Part shown: one piece after another, positions 10,638-23,075 of the stretch | Position numbering within the stretch: position 1 is the first letter of the stretch | Layout: every line of letters begins with the position of its first letter | Assembly: GCA_905250885.1 (NCBI GenBank) | Contig: CAJNOQ010000295.1 | Location: 1-56,074 of the forward strand | From: Didymodactylos carnosus | Taxonomy: Eukaryota > Rotifera > Eurotatoria > Philodinida > Philodinidae | DNA: 56,074 nt | Reading direction: 5' to 3' | Position numbers and translations under genes: made by a program | The notes under the pieces: model-generated | Seen by the model: only the letters and a program-made list of their open reading frames with translations | Databases searched by the model: none | Told to the model about the DNA's origin: nothing

Positions 10638-12012
10638 CATTCTTTTTATCTATGATATGTTCAGCATTGACGCGAGTCGTTTTTCATAACTTTTTACACT
10701 GTAAAAAATAAAGTGTGCTCAAAATACGCCAAACTTGCACATCACTTTGATTCGCATTTACATATCTAGAAATACACGATGTGATGTGCCAGAAACACAC
10801 TGGTTCAAATTTTACACACCTGCGATTATAAACAGACTTTTACACATTTAGAAAAAAACATCTCAGTTTGATTCGTATTTGCGCACTTAGAACTTTTACA
10901 CATCTACGAGCACACTTTACTTTTTACGGTGTGGAGAAAAGAGCTAGAGAGAAATGGTTTGAGTATAGCTCATCTTTTTTTGAAAAAATCAGCTTCGAAA
11001 TTTTTTCTCGAAATGATTTATTAAAACGATTTCTCAACAATCAAGTTCCTATTCCATGTAATTACATACATTTTCGAATGCCATTCGTACACAGAAGATT
11101 GCGCACGGTGTCTTCTGTTCTACAGTCGAAAAAGAACTTTTTTTTTATAGTTTTTTCAATTTTACATTTCTTAAACGAGACTCTCGTTAGTTGAATGGTA
11201 AAAATGTTTGAATTTTTGAATAAAACTCAAGTCACTACAGTATGTGTACGTCTATAAACCAGAGACTTCAACGCTTCCACGCTTTCTTAGAGTTTCCTAT
11301 TGCGAATTAGCGATAGAGCTTTATACAGGATATACACGTTGTGGACGTAGAAATCGTCACAACACGCCTTAAACGCTCACATATTTTAGCAGTACACTAG
11401 TGATCTGGATATATTAATTTTGTTGAAGTGGAAAGAGTTAGTTATCAATCACCGAATAGTACCATCCAAGTCAACATTCTCATCAGGAAGATTGAAGATT
11501 CTGAGTAATTTGATGATAATGACTTTTCGGCGTACATAACTTAAAACCGTTTAAAAAGTGACAAATCTAACTTTCAGAGAAATCTGAAAGTTAGATTTTT
11601 CACTTTTTTTTAAATGAAAAAGAAAAACAAACATTGCCAGATAAAACGCAGGTCGACTGATATCATCTGCAGATTTTTCGACATTGAGATCGATACATAA
11701 AAACTGATATTATGCACAGAACATGATAGATGGAAAGTCGGCTATAGTACAGAAGACACAATGCGCAATCTTCTGTGTACGAGTAGCATTCAAAAATGTA
11801 TGTGAGTATATGGAATAGCAACTTGATTGTTGAGAAATCGTTTTAATAAATTATTTGAAGAAAAGATTTCGAAGCTGATTTTTTCAAAAAGATGAGCTAT
11901 ACGCTTAGCTTCCTGAAAATCATTTGTCTCTAGCTTTTTTCACTAGAAAGTTATGAAAAACTACTCGTGTCTATTCTCCTTCTGGACATATCATAGATAA
12001 AATGAATAACAA
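10638..12012. mobile_element. Long foldback element, about 1.4 kb, with a nested insertion
   Basis: The left arm (10638-10696 plus 10932-11130) and right arm (about 11745-12012) are inverted copies. Examples are ttatctatgatatgttcag against ctggacatatcatagataa, and caatcaagttcctattcc against ggaatagcaacttgattg. The middle (11130-11745) has no coding capacity, only a short hairpin near 11560-11605. No transposase is present, so it is a non-autonomous foldback-type element. The open frame at 10868-11194 lies within the arm and is not a gene. No target-site duplication could be fixed because the outer ends have decayed. Confidence 0.75.
10697..10931. mobile_element. 235 bp MITE nested in the left arm of the foldback element
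   Basis: The termini are inverted repeats: cactgtaaaaaataaagtgt at the left and the complement of acactttactttttacggtg at the right. The right arm of the host element is uninterrupted at the corresponding place, where aacttt runs straight on toward the ctagag sequence. This shows that the segment is a later insertion. The interior contains degenerate acttttacacat-type words and no open frame. Confidence 0.75.
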
Positions 12013-13722
12013 AGTTCTATTCTCAATTAAAAGATGTGAGTTCCACAACATTTATTCAAGATTAAATTTGGAAAAAGTAATCATTTTCACTATTTTAAAC
12101 ATTGTGTATATCTTACTCGATCTTTAGAAGCAATATAACTTGATAATAGTAGAAAGACTACGCTACGAGCACAATCATCTAACAAATGGCTATAAATCAT
12201 TCTTTTATTCAAACAATCTTCGACGTGAAACTTCATTGCTTATAATTTATGGAGAAATATCGTTATTTGCTGTTTCTTTTTTTCAATCAAAAATTACGAC
12301 GAAATCATAAGAAGACGTCTGTGTATGTGATAAATATCGTGCTTCGTGAAAAACAATTAAATATTTATCCCAAAAGCAATTATTATAGTAAATCTTACAT
12401 GCTAATTTCTTACTCTATTCCATCCACTCATATGCATTGAATAGTGAGCATTGTTATAAATAACGACGTTTCTCATCGAAGAACAATACTAGGAGACATT
12501 AAATTCTGTTCTGCCATTTACAGCTATTATTAACAAAACGGAACATCACTATTTACGTGAAATAGACTTGTAAATGAACAAAAAAAAAAAATTCTGGTCG
12601 ATCTATGAGAAAACAAAAGTTAAGTAGATATAGTAGACTATGCTTGGCAAACAACAGAACTGATTGTTAAGTAGGTAGAATGGCTCGTAAAAGAGCTGAA
12701 ATAGAAGAAAATAAAGATTATTACAAATAGATGTAGAGAAGCTAGACTTAATTATATCAACTCCCAACATTTTTTGCAGTATGTCTAGTATATTCAAGTC
12801 ATTTTTGAGCGAAAAACATCGATATTGAATAGGTAAATAGATCTGACTCTCAGCCATCAGTTGATGTGAAAAACTTTCTTGAAATTATTAACGTTGATTA
12901 GTTCTAATGAATATTTGATGTATCCATCTTGATTGAGTATAATTCGTCCCTTTGTGAGCAATTGTTGTCAGCCAACAGTTGGAATCTCTTCCATTTTTTA
13001 TGGAGTAATTATACTCGGCTTACAATATTAGTACAGATAAGACACAAAACAACCTCCTCAAATGAATGGATTTTGCTAAATATTTGAAATAAAACAAAGA
13101 AAACGGACTTTCTCGTGTTTATAGTAAAATAGATGATGTTAAAGAGGTATCTTCTCGATTCCTCGACAGCTAATAATTGTCCTTACTTGTTGACACATTC
13201 AAATATATAGAATAAAACATCAATTCCTAATTGTCGATGTAACTATGATACTGGATGATTAATAAGTATATCTATTTTTAATTAGAAAACGAAGTCTCGG
13301 AAAAAATAATTGAAAAGATTAATATTTATATATTTAATTAAAGAAAAGAAAGACATTAAAAAAGAAAAACGTACAGAAAAATACGCGAAAGAAACCTAGA
13401 TAAACAGACATTTACAAGAAATCTTCCCAACGTCGATGTTTTTCTTGTTTTCCTACCCAATTATCCTACTAATTTTAATTACAGAATCATCCAAGGATAA
13501 TGCACCAATAACGTTAAACTGAGTCATTAAATCAAGGATACACGCATTTCTGTTTAGATATAAATTTTTTCATGATGCTATTGTTTATTGTTGTTAGATT
13601 TGTTTAACGTTAATATTTTCAATAAGCATTAATTAAAATCTATTTTGTACAAAATTCTTCATATTTACAATGCTCTTCGTTTGGTTGATGATTATGCGAC
13701 GTTGAAACAATTGGAACCTTTT
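12013..13722. other. Intergenic, no gene seen
   Basis: AT-rich DNA with only short frames (for example 12249-12440 on + and 12603-12857 on -). These lack domain signatures and splice context. I saw no ordered repeats and no RNA gene. Confidence 0.4.
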
Positions 13723-13996
13723 TGTACTCTCTAAAAAAAATAGTTTTAGTACAAAACCTAAAAGGGTATAGAGAAGTGCAACCATTTTGAAACCGTTTTA
13801 GGTTTCGTATGAATCCCTTTTGAATTTTGTACTTCGACTACGAAACCTTTTATAGTTTTGGGTGAACATAAAGGTTTTGTAACCGAGGTACGAAACTTAA
13901 AAGGGATTCATATGAAATCTAAAACGGTTTCAAAATGGTTGCACTTCTCTATATCCTTTTAGGTTTCGTAATAAACCTATTTTTTTAGAGAGTACA
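13723..13996. repeat. 274 bp palindromic MITE
   Basis: The arms begin tgtactctctaaaaaaaata (13723) and end with the inverse, tttttttagagagtaca (13996). They stay paired inward through aaaagggt, aaccattttgaaaccgtttt and gattcat to a short loop near 13850-13870. Almost the whole element is stem. It has no coding capacity, and no flanking duplication could be identified. Confidence 0.8.
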
Positions 13997-16478
13997 GCAC
14001 AATCATCGCAAGCTATACGATTTTCACAGGATTTACTCTCGTTTTGCCCCTTATATTTTTCTATTATTTTATTTATTTTATAATTCTCCATTTCTTTCAA
14101 TCAACTGTCTGTATACTGATGAATGTTAATATAGTTAATTAAAATAGTATATTTTATTGACAAGTTACATGAAAGAGGTATTTTTACAGTATTAAATACA
14201 TTTGTCATATTTAACTGTAAGTTCAATTTCAGACAAGGCACCATTCTCATATCTTTTGATTAATAGTCGTTAAAATTAAGAATTTGCCCACTACCTTTTG
14301 TTTCTGTATAAAACATTATTATTATTACCATAGAAAAGCATGTTGAATAAGTGCATAAGGTAATATTCAATGGTGCCATAAGACCATATGACAGTCCCAT
14401 TTATAACCTAAAAAACAATTTAATGGTCAGACGGTCGTAAGTTGTAACTGATGCAGGTTTAGAAAAGGAACTCGTTAGTACCCGCTTTGGTCATACATAT
14501 AATACAAAAGAACTGATTAATCAATTATATTAATATTGATTAGTATACAACTAATGGAAAGAAATAGAGAGTTAAAAATAAATAGAATAATAGAAAATAT
14601 TAGGGACGAAATGAGTGGATACCGTATTATCGTTACGAACTCTCTTTCTTTTAAATATCGATATCCTAAAAATAACAAACATGCCTTACATTTCTCTGTT
14701 TTGACTATTGAATATATTTTTATAACGAGTAATAATATAGAATGTTGACTCATTGTTTTTAATGTAACTAGATTTGAAAAAAACATAAGTATTTTATACA
14801 TCTCAACCTGTTTTAAAAAATACATATTAATTTTTATTCCTAAATCGTTAAGAATATTTTGAAACGCTGTTTTTCATCATCTATTTAATCAGGATATAAT
14901 GTAAAGAAAATGTCGTCTACTTTTCCACTAAGCACTGAATACAAAATGAATAGTATCTTTTTTTAAGCATTAAAAAATTAAACTAATTAAGATAGACTCT
15001 TAATTAAAGAGTACGAACAAGTTTGAGTTTTCATATGTATTAGACAATTCTGTCATTCCTCTATATTATACTTAATCAACTAATTATAGATAAATTTGAA
15101 TAAATGGAAGTTCATACGGAACATAAAGCACTATTTAAGTAGTTTGTTTAAAACTTGTCGTTGAAACTAAGTTGTCATTTCAAGGTCATTCCAACTATTC
15201 TTGCTAAGCTAACTAAAATTACTCGAAAGGACTAATTATGCTCAATCAAGGTGGATACGTTGAATATTCATTAAAACTAATTAATATACATGATTTTCAA
15301 GACAGGTTTTGATTAATATCTAACCTATGATGCAAAACTAATTGAATAAATGTCGAGCATTATTTCTATATGTCCCGATGTGTTAGATAGTTAATTAATT
15401 TTTTGTTGAAAAAAGTAAAGTCTGAACTTGAAAAAATATAGAAAAGAAAATTTTTTGTAGTAGAATTTAAGTGAGAAAAACTTTGAATACCAAACGTCAG
15501 CAAAAAAACTCTTGTACATATTTTTTTTCTTTAGTTTTTTATTATAGTTTAGAGAAAAAAATGTTCTATAAAAGCCAGATACATGAAAATGTACTTTATT
15601 TGAAAAAGCGATAAACACATTTCCGTTTTCTTATAATTACACAATTTGAAACATTCTGTTATAGAGAAAAAAAATACGTTTGATGAACAAGATACGTTTG
15701 TAGCGCGTATAGAAGTTATAAGAGCTTTTTGAGTGACATTTGGGAATATAAAGTCGTTGACTTTAATCGACAGACTGCAAACAACGTTGGGAGCTAGTCA
15801 TATTCATCCCATATGATTCTCTATAGTGCATGTATGTTGACGAGAAAAAATTGGACGATTATCACATTGAACTTATAGCTAGAATTGAATCATTATCGTC
15901 AGATACTTTGTGTCATGCTACTGTTGATACAACAAGGTGAAAATTGTGTTACGACAATGCAAACTTAAAATCGATTTCTACCTGTTGAATAAACTCAGGT
16001 GAAACTTTTTCAACGGAGCGATCTCTACCGATATCTATAATCTTTACCAATATATTTATCTTTTAAAAAATTTCTTTTTGCTTTTTCTACCTTATTTCGA
16101 TCAAAAAAAACTGCAAAATTAGGTTTTCTTGTAAAAATATAAAATAATTAAATTGATAAAATATAGTGGATATATCGAATCTCTACTTTCTTGAAAAAAG
16201 TACAGTCATTTTTTGCTACTTTTTATCCATTCTACTTCCTAAGTCTCACTTCTACGAAAGACTGAATCTACGAATGAATGGTTGGCCCCGTTCACTCTAT
16301 TTGGTTGTTGTTGTTTTTTTTTTTGTCCCTTCTGAACATGATTAATCAAATATCACCGTCGTTTTATTTTTATTCTGCTTACAAATATAGATCTTTATTT
16401 GAGCTGTAAAGAGCAAATAACAAATACTTCAACAAATAAAATAAGACGAGATCGAAATAATTTAATATGAATAATTTT
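13997..16478. other. Intergenic, no gene seen
   Basis: AT-rich DNA. Frames at 14517-14825 (-), 14536-14748 (+) and 15391-15618 (-) look random. A segment at about 15470-15530 resembles 20612-20670 (shared words gtgagaaaaa, ctttgaat/tttgaatc, aaaaaaactcttgt), so an old dispersed repeat is present. Confidence 0.4.
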
Positions 16479-17290
16479 CTATGATGATTGAATAGGCATA
16501 ATTCCCTCAGTGGTTAATCGTGATTCATCTTTTCGATAATTGGGTTGTATCGATTTCAAAGTACTTGTAACAGGCACGATGTTTTTCGCAACAGGATTTT
16601 GAGATGATGAGACCTAGTACATAACGAATAAAAGAAAAAATAGACATGAAAAGAAGAAGAAAAAAAATAATGTAATCATCTTACTTTGAATGGATCAGTA
16701 TAATAATTTACTTCATCTGTTTCGGCTGCACAATATGTATTACAAAATGTTGGTAAAAATAATGACACGGTAAATAGGAAACCTCCAGCAACAAATATAA
16801 AAATTCCAAAAAGTCGACAATACTCAAGATTTTGATTAAAATTCATTGCATTTCGATCAACGGTTATTGATGATGCATCTGATGATATTTCAATATTTTT
16901 ACGTGGCAATAATAAACCAACTAATAAAATGGTGAAACCAAGAAAGACGAGAGTTGTTCCCAAATACAAGGTCGCTTTCCACCAATTACTGGAGAATTTT
17001 TTTTGTCTCGAACGTGTCAAATATCTAAAGAAGAAAAGAAAATATATATAAAAATTCTTTAAAATGCTAAGTGACACTACTTACTTAAATTGCGAACCAT
17101 CCGGTTCAGAAGAATGTGCTGTTCTATCATAAAAATTGTTTAAATACGATTTAATACCAAAATATTTCATGCATCCTGTGTCATTTGTTGAATAGCGTGA
17201 TGATGTATCATCGTCAACTTCATCAACACGTTCTAATAATGGTCGTTGTGAGACTATGTTTGTACTACGCCAATTTGTTATTTGAGACAT
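16479..17290 (-). CDS. Neurensin-like two-pass membrane protein
   Basis: 226 residues in three exons: 17290-17085, 17024-16685 and 16613-16479. The introns are 60 and 71 bp and the joins keep frame. The pattern matches vertebrate neurensin-1/2. A YFGIKSYLNNFYD motif (compare YGVRSYLHQFYE) is followed by NWWKATLYLGTT, a first membrane segment (about 87-108), then VDRNAMNFNQNLEYC (compare VDTHAVQFNSALDMY), a second membrane segment (about 139-160), and a polar tail. Neurensins are small vesicle membrane proteins linked to neurite growth in vertebrates; a neural role here is inferred. The 60-residue N-terminal tail before the motif is longer than in vertebrates and acidic (DEVDDDTSS). The start is the first in-frame ATG and follows stop-rich sequence. 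Confidence 0.85.
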
Positions 17291-18659
17291 TTGTTTAATG
17301 AGCTTGATAGAACATGACCAACTATAATTATTAGATATGTCAAAAGATTAAAACATATATCTTTCTATCACATTTATTCATGAGAAAACTTTATTTTTAT
17401 TTAAAATAATGTATACTGAAGTAAAAAAATAGAGCCAAATCTACTAGTTTACTTTATGCATTACAACTGTTATTAAACTGTCTGATTTAGAATTAAATAC
17501 AGATAAATATGCAATTTAACTAATGGTTGCTTAAGAGCGTAAATTTCATTATTTTTTAAAATAATTTATACTATAATCTATTTATTCCTGAAAATTTAAA
17601 TTTTTAATCATTATTAATTGATCTCCATATGGCGTATTTCCTTCTTTCCTTTTATATGTTCTTCACTATCTTTTTACATTTTTAGACTTTCTACTGATTT
17701 AATCATACTAGGTAGCTGAAAGTTATATTACTATCTAAAAGTACTTACTCTTTTCAAATGAATGTTAGAATTTGTAAAAGAGACTAATGAGAAGGAGATA
17801 TCCAGTTAACTCCAGTTAATATTTAGTTCTTTTAAACATATATTACCCTAACAATGTAAAATATAGACTTGATTTTTTTAGGAATATACCAGACGTTCAA
17901 ACACATTATAATATCTCAATTTTAAAAAGTGTCTCTAGAGATTTTAATCTTCAAAAACAACATATCGACACAGGACCATCTATAGATAAACGGATGTTCA
18001 ATGACTACTTATATTTTTATCCAAATTATTTTTATACCTACATATTTATATTTATATTTTTATACAACAACAAGAAACTGTGGCGTGTGTAGAACTACGC
18101 TCCTCTCAAAAATGGTTAGGAGCGTGCGTAATTATTATAAACACTAACAAAGAAGAGAGTTTTCCATTTCACTATATTGTTGCTTTTTTTACGCGGGCAG
18201 GAAAAGAAGGAAAAAAAAAGTTTATTTTTTTCTCATTGAGTTGCGCTCTGATTAGTCTCTTAAAAATTGAGAACAGTAAGTGAGTATCAAGAACGTCACA
18301 TCTATATGCACATATTTCTGTAGTAGGAGAATTAACTTCTCACACCGAAAACTTTTTTTCTTCTTCTTTTCCAATTCTAGTTGAACATCGCACTTGGTCG
18401 ACAGAAAAGAAAAAAAAAAACATATTTTCAAATAAATGCGAAGGACGTTTTTTATCTTAAAGAAAGAATTTATATCGCCCACACGCAAAAAACAGAAAAA
18501 ATAAACTAAATCATGATGTAGTTGATTTTATAATTAAAGAAAGACTATCGTGTTATTAATGTCAAACAATTAAAGAAGAAGATTTCTAGAGTCCTCTATA
18601 CAAACTTTTTTCCTACAATTACAAATGACCTTTCAAGCTGAACGATTCTGACATATATA
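17291..18659. other. Intergenic upstream of the neurensin-like gene
   Basis: AT-rich DNA. No frame has recognisable domains; the ones at 18080-18283 (+) and 18252-18488 (-) are short and lysine/phenylalanine-rich as expected by chance. The promoter of the neurensin-like gene presumably lies near 17300-17500. Confidence 0.4.
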
Positions 18660-19465
18660 CAGGGTTTAAATAATTTATCGAAAATCAGGTCGATTTTAAG
18701 TATTCTAGAGAATCCTCCTGCTTCTTCAAGATTCTTGGGAAATATTCATAGAAAACCCAGGTCGATTTTCAATATTCTAAATCCTCCTTCCTCCTTCCTT
18801 TTCAAGATTAATATTAGTTGAAGCTTAAGTATTAAAGTTAATTCATGCGGTTACGAGACAAGTTTTCTTTCTTTGCTCTTCTTGCAATATTTGACTTAGG
18901 CGCTTCGATGCAATGCTTCAACAGATTGCTGTCCTGGATACGAATATGTCATTATTAGGAAATATTTAATCACTCTTTTTCTCGCTTGTTTAGAACTTGA
19001 TCTTATTTCTATCCGTCACGGATGCCATCGTCGGCCCTGCCAGTGCTTCGTGTACGCTTAATCCCAGTACTGCTGTCACCATAAGCGGTACAGACGCCCT
19101 CATCGGTCACGCCAGTGCTCCGTACGCCATGCTATGGTCTATCACGGTGGTTTCACACCCTTATTATTGACAAACAGTACGGTTTTGTCTTTAGTCTTTG
19201 TATTTTTGGCATTGAATGCCCGTCACGCCAATAAACGTGAAACAAAGGTTCCCTCTTTTCTCAGGTTAAAGACGAGTAGACGTAACTGTTTGAATTGGGA
19301 GTTACTTACAGAAAATGCAGGTCGATTTTCAATATTTAGAAAATCCTCTTGTTAATATTACAGAAAGTCCAAGTCCATTCGCAAGATTCTAGAAAATCCT
19401 CCTTGGTTTTCAACATTCTTGGGAATTATTTATAGAAAAGTCCCAACTTTTGAGTAACCCTGTTT
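18660..19465. repeat. Degenerate repeat region with possible transposon ends
   Basis: A phrase like gaaaaycmaggtcgatttt...attctagaaaatcctcc...attcttgggaa..attca/tag recurs at about 18678, 18754, 19312 and 19358. The region opens with cagggttt (18660) and closes with gtaaccctg (19453-19461), a short inverted pair. Between the outer copies, two diverged GC-richer copies (about 19017-19060 and 19089-19130; shared words gccagtgct, cgtacgc) form a separate repeat. The best reading is decayed transposon remnants; the boundaries are uncertain. Confidence 0.45.
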
Positions 19466-20114
19466 AGATCATATACCTGAGAAAACTAAAAAGGGTAACG
19501 CAAAAACAACCTCGGATGTGTCGTATTCAGTGTGAGTTTTATATTCTCTTTTTCGTCCCAATTTTCTGTGACTTGAAATTACTGAGCTCGACGGGCAGAA
19601 AAACGCGCTCGAGGTGTAGAGAAAGCAGAACATGCGGACTCTGGAGAAAAGCGGCTTAACATCGGCTTAACAATAAACAGTCATATAGTAGTCGATTAAG
19701 GTGAGGCAGACGACATTATTAATTTTGAGTGATCCGACCAACTGACAAAAGAATATATATACTGTTATTAGGGGTGTTAGTTTAGCGTTATTGTTCATTT
19801 ATTTGTTCATTTTAATAATGGATAAATAAAAAAAAATGAAAAAAAAATTGTGTTAATAACGAATAAGTAAATGATTTACTTTTAAAAGACTAGTCATGGC
19901 GAGCGAAAGGAACGTTTCAGACTAGTCCCGATGGGATATACGGACATTTCGGACTAGTCATGACGGCCGTCTTCTGGAAGTATAGTGAATTTCGAATACG
20001 AAGGATATTGTTCTCGTCAAAAAAGTATCAAGCCTTGTGGGAAAAATATGAAGTTTTTTGGGAAAGACATGAGGTTCTGGTCAAAATATACGAAATTTCA
20101 AATAAGTTCTCTTC

Positions 20115-20449
20115 GAATACATCAAGTTTTGCGGGGAAAACATGCAGTTCTGTTCATAATATGCTAAATTTCGCGGATGGAAGATAAAGTTCTGCTCAAA
20201 ATATATCAGGTTTTGAGGAAACAAGATGGGCTTCTTGTGAAAATGTACCAAATTTTGCAGAACAACGATGGCGTTCTCGTTTAAATATATCGAGATTTGA
20301 CGGAAAAGCATGGAGTTCTGGTGAAAATACGCTAAATATCGAGGAAGAAAGATGGTGTTCTCGTCGAAATATATCAAGTTTTGTAGGGAGACCATGGAGT
20401 TCTGGTCCAAACATACTAAATTTCGCGGAAGAAAGACGCAGATGTGCTC
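20115..20449. repeat. Dimeric 42-bp tandem array (84-bp higher-order unit)
   Basis: Eight consecutive units can be cut at 20115, 20156, 20198, 20240, 20282, 20324, 20366 and 20408; the first is 41 bp and the others 42. Odd units resemble atatatcaagttttg...catggagttctggt. Even units resemble atactaaatttcgcggaaga...ttctcgtc. The true period is therefore an 84-bp pair. Two or three more worn units extend left to about 19983. Because 42 is a multiple of three, a minus-strand frame (20081-20410, 109 residues) stays open with a 14-residue rhythm, and plus-strand frames also run. No start context, splicing or known homologue supports translation. Confidence 0.85.
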
Positions 20450-21565
20450 AAACTATATCATGCTGTTAGATCATCAATGCTCCAATGATACTGAATTGAA
20501 TCGTTTTCTTGTCAATTTTTATTGGGAAAACCTAAGATTGTACAAACGTGTGACTACAACAAAATGAAATCGATCTAACTACTGTTGAACTGAAAATAAG
20601 TGTTTATAGTTGAGTATGAGTGAGAAAAAATTTGAATCTCAAGTTTCGCCAAAAAAACTCTTGTGACGTCTACAGTCTCCTGACTATCTCTCTCATCAAA
20701 TGTATTTTCTTCCAATAACTGAATACATTTATTACTGAACACATTTAAATATATGGGATTGTAGAGCAATCGGAGGTCTAAAAAATGAGACATAGTACGA
20801 CACTAGCAAAGATTCCATTCAATTCCGTTCAATTATTAATATATTCCGTTTATTATTACAAGTTGATAGTCTTTATTCACTATTATAAGTACGTATACAT
20901 AAAACATGTATTGCAAGTTTTATTATTTTTTCGCAGTTACTTATTTTATAAAAAAACTTCCAATAATAGGAAACAAAATCTCTATCAAACAAAGAAACAA
21001 CCTTGAAGTTTTATTAAGAAATGGCGAAGAATATTCATGTTTTATTTCTCTGCAGTCTTTCGGAACACCCTGCAGATTATGATAAAAATATCAACCTGAA
21101 ATATTGTAGGAAGAATTGTAGATGCAATAGAGAGTACAATATGCTTTTAGCAGGTATATACTCGTCTCAGTTTCTGATGACATAATTGCATTCCAGCCTC
21201 TTTACGTACCTTTCCAATCAGTTTCAGCGTTGGATATAATGATCTGTTCTGGCGGTTGAAAATATTCGCTTAAAATTATCGAAACTTACTGCTGACGGCT
21301 AGTGAACCCACTCATCATGTTTGGAGAACAAAAATCGTTATTTTCGATAGACCTTGACTGCTTCTGTTGCATCGGGGAGATTTTCCAGAAATGCAAGTTA
21401 ATTTTGAAAAGCATACAAATCTAGTTAGATAAAAGAAGAATTCAAGCAGTGTGTATCCCAGTGAATATACAAGTTAGTCGAATAGATACCACTCTTAAAA
21501 AAACAAGTATCCCACCAGCTAAAAAGGTCATTATAATAGACGATAGGACACGTCTCGATTTAGAA
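20450..21565. other. Intergenic, no gene seen
   Basis: AT-rich sequence with short frames only. It includes the 20612-20670 copy of a dispersed segment also present near 15470. Nothing else supportable was seen. Confidence 0.35.
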
Positions 21566-21706
21566 TCTCGATTTAGAAACAAAATTACAATTAGTGAATA
21601 GCAAAGTTATATCGTTTTATAATGAAGTATGTGATATGCGTCTAGGACAAAGTTACACACTACTCTTTTGTTTATTTTTATAGTTGCAAAATGCTCATCA
21701 AAAGTT
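21566..21706 (+). pseudogene. Inverted duplicate of a PPP1R21 exon/intron junction
   Basis: From about 21566 to 21706 the plus strand matches the minus strand of about 23515-23655. It reproduces the end of PPP1R21 exon 16 (...atagcaaagttatatcg...aatgaa), its GT donor, the whole 57 bp intron and the start of exon 17 (ttgcaaaatgctcatcaa). Very few differences are visible. Because the intron is retained, this is a DNA-level copy, not a retrocopy. It lies about 1.4 kb beyond the gene's 3' end, in opposite orientation. The copy lacks most of both exons and cannot code for PPP1R21. Confidence 0.85.
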
Positions 21707-23075
21707 TTACGATCTTTTTTCTCTATTACTTTATTACGATCTTTTTTCTCTATTATTTATTATTTATTTCCTATTTTTAAGCAAGTTTTAGGAGTGTATA
21801 AAAGAGTTTTTATTCGTTTTCTTTTTTAGAAATAGGTTTGTATGCTCAGTGTTACAATACGTGCACTGTACTTCGACATTTCGAAAGAACTTAGAAATTT
21901 GTATCTGACTTATATATTTCAAGTAGAAATATAGAAAAACATAGACATAATGTTTATTTGTATTATTCCAACTACTCTTTTCCAAGGGGTATGTCGAATA
22001 CTGGAAATTTGATGGGCTGTTATCAACGAATAAACAATTTCGAGGACTCGGTTTGCAAGGTCTCATAAAAACGTTTAAGTCCTCGAATAAGGATGTTCGG
22101 GATTTCCGAGCGCTCGTCGTACTCCTCGGACGAACTTTTTTGTCTGCCTGGAATTTCGTTAGTTTTATGTATCATTACCGATTTAAATTTTCGTTCCGCT
22201 TCAACATTATCTGATGGATGTGGACGGAAATAATGAAATACGAGTAATTGTTGATGATATTTTATCAATTCTTCAGCGCTAAACTGTCACTATGAACATA
22301 TTCGTATACTTCAACTATAGAATGACAGATTTTAGCAATATCAAACGCAGTCTTGGGTAAAATACTGAGACGGCTTCTAAATGAGATTTTATGATAAGTC
22401 AAGACCGATAACTAATCACATTTTCTCAACTACACAAGCAATTTCATCATTAATTTCTCAAGAAGTAGTCTCAAAGAAATATTTTTGTTATTGGTATTAA
22501 GCATGTTTCAGATATTTAATACTGAGGTATACCGATCCGATAATTCATAGATAATTCCAATACACAGACTCAAGGCCATCATGATTGCACATACGTTGAT
22601 ACCTCCTTAGTGTAAATAATTTTATTTCTGTAGTGCGATATGTGACTTTAATATTCACATACAGCTCGCTGCTAAAATTGAAAACATATGGTTGTCTTTT
22701 ATGCTCGACTATTGCAAAAACTTCTCTTTTTTTTTCTTTATTTTTTCATGAGTACAATTAGCATTCTTTCAGTTTATCAACTTTGTTCAGAAATGACATC
22801 TCTAAAAAAAACACAACTAACCACAAAAGACACACAAGAAAACAAAAAATCAAATTAATCACAGAGTAAAAAAACATATCAATATGACTGAATTATGCAC
22901 TTAAACAACTATAAGGAAATATTTAAAAAGGAAGAAACACACCGGAAAACAGACAAAAAATTTACTTTTACACAAACGAATAACTAAAATACATCCCAAT
23001 ATTATCAGTGCAAAATGTGAGAAAAATTAAATAAATAATTATTTGATTGCTCGATTAGCCAAGTGTAAAAAAAGT
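21707..23075. other. Intergenic downstream of PPP1R21
   Basis: AT-rich DNA. A direct repeat (tacgatctttttctctatta) is present near 21708-21760. Minus-strand frames 21788-22066 and 22023-22268 overlap each other, lack domain signatures and show no splice logic. The part nearest 23076 probably holds the PPP1R21 3' untranslated region. Confidence 0.35.

Noticed and set aside
10868..11194. 108-residue plus frame
   Set aside because: It crosses the nested MITE and the foldback arm and has no domain.
20081..20410. 109-residue minus frame as a real protein
   Set aside because: It follows automatically from a 42-bp tandem array, so it is treated as a repeat unless transcription is shown.
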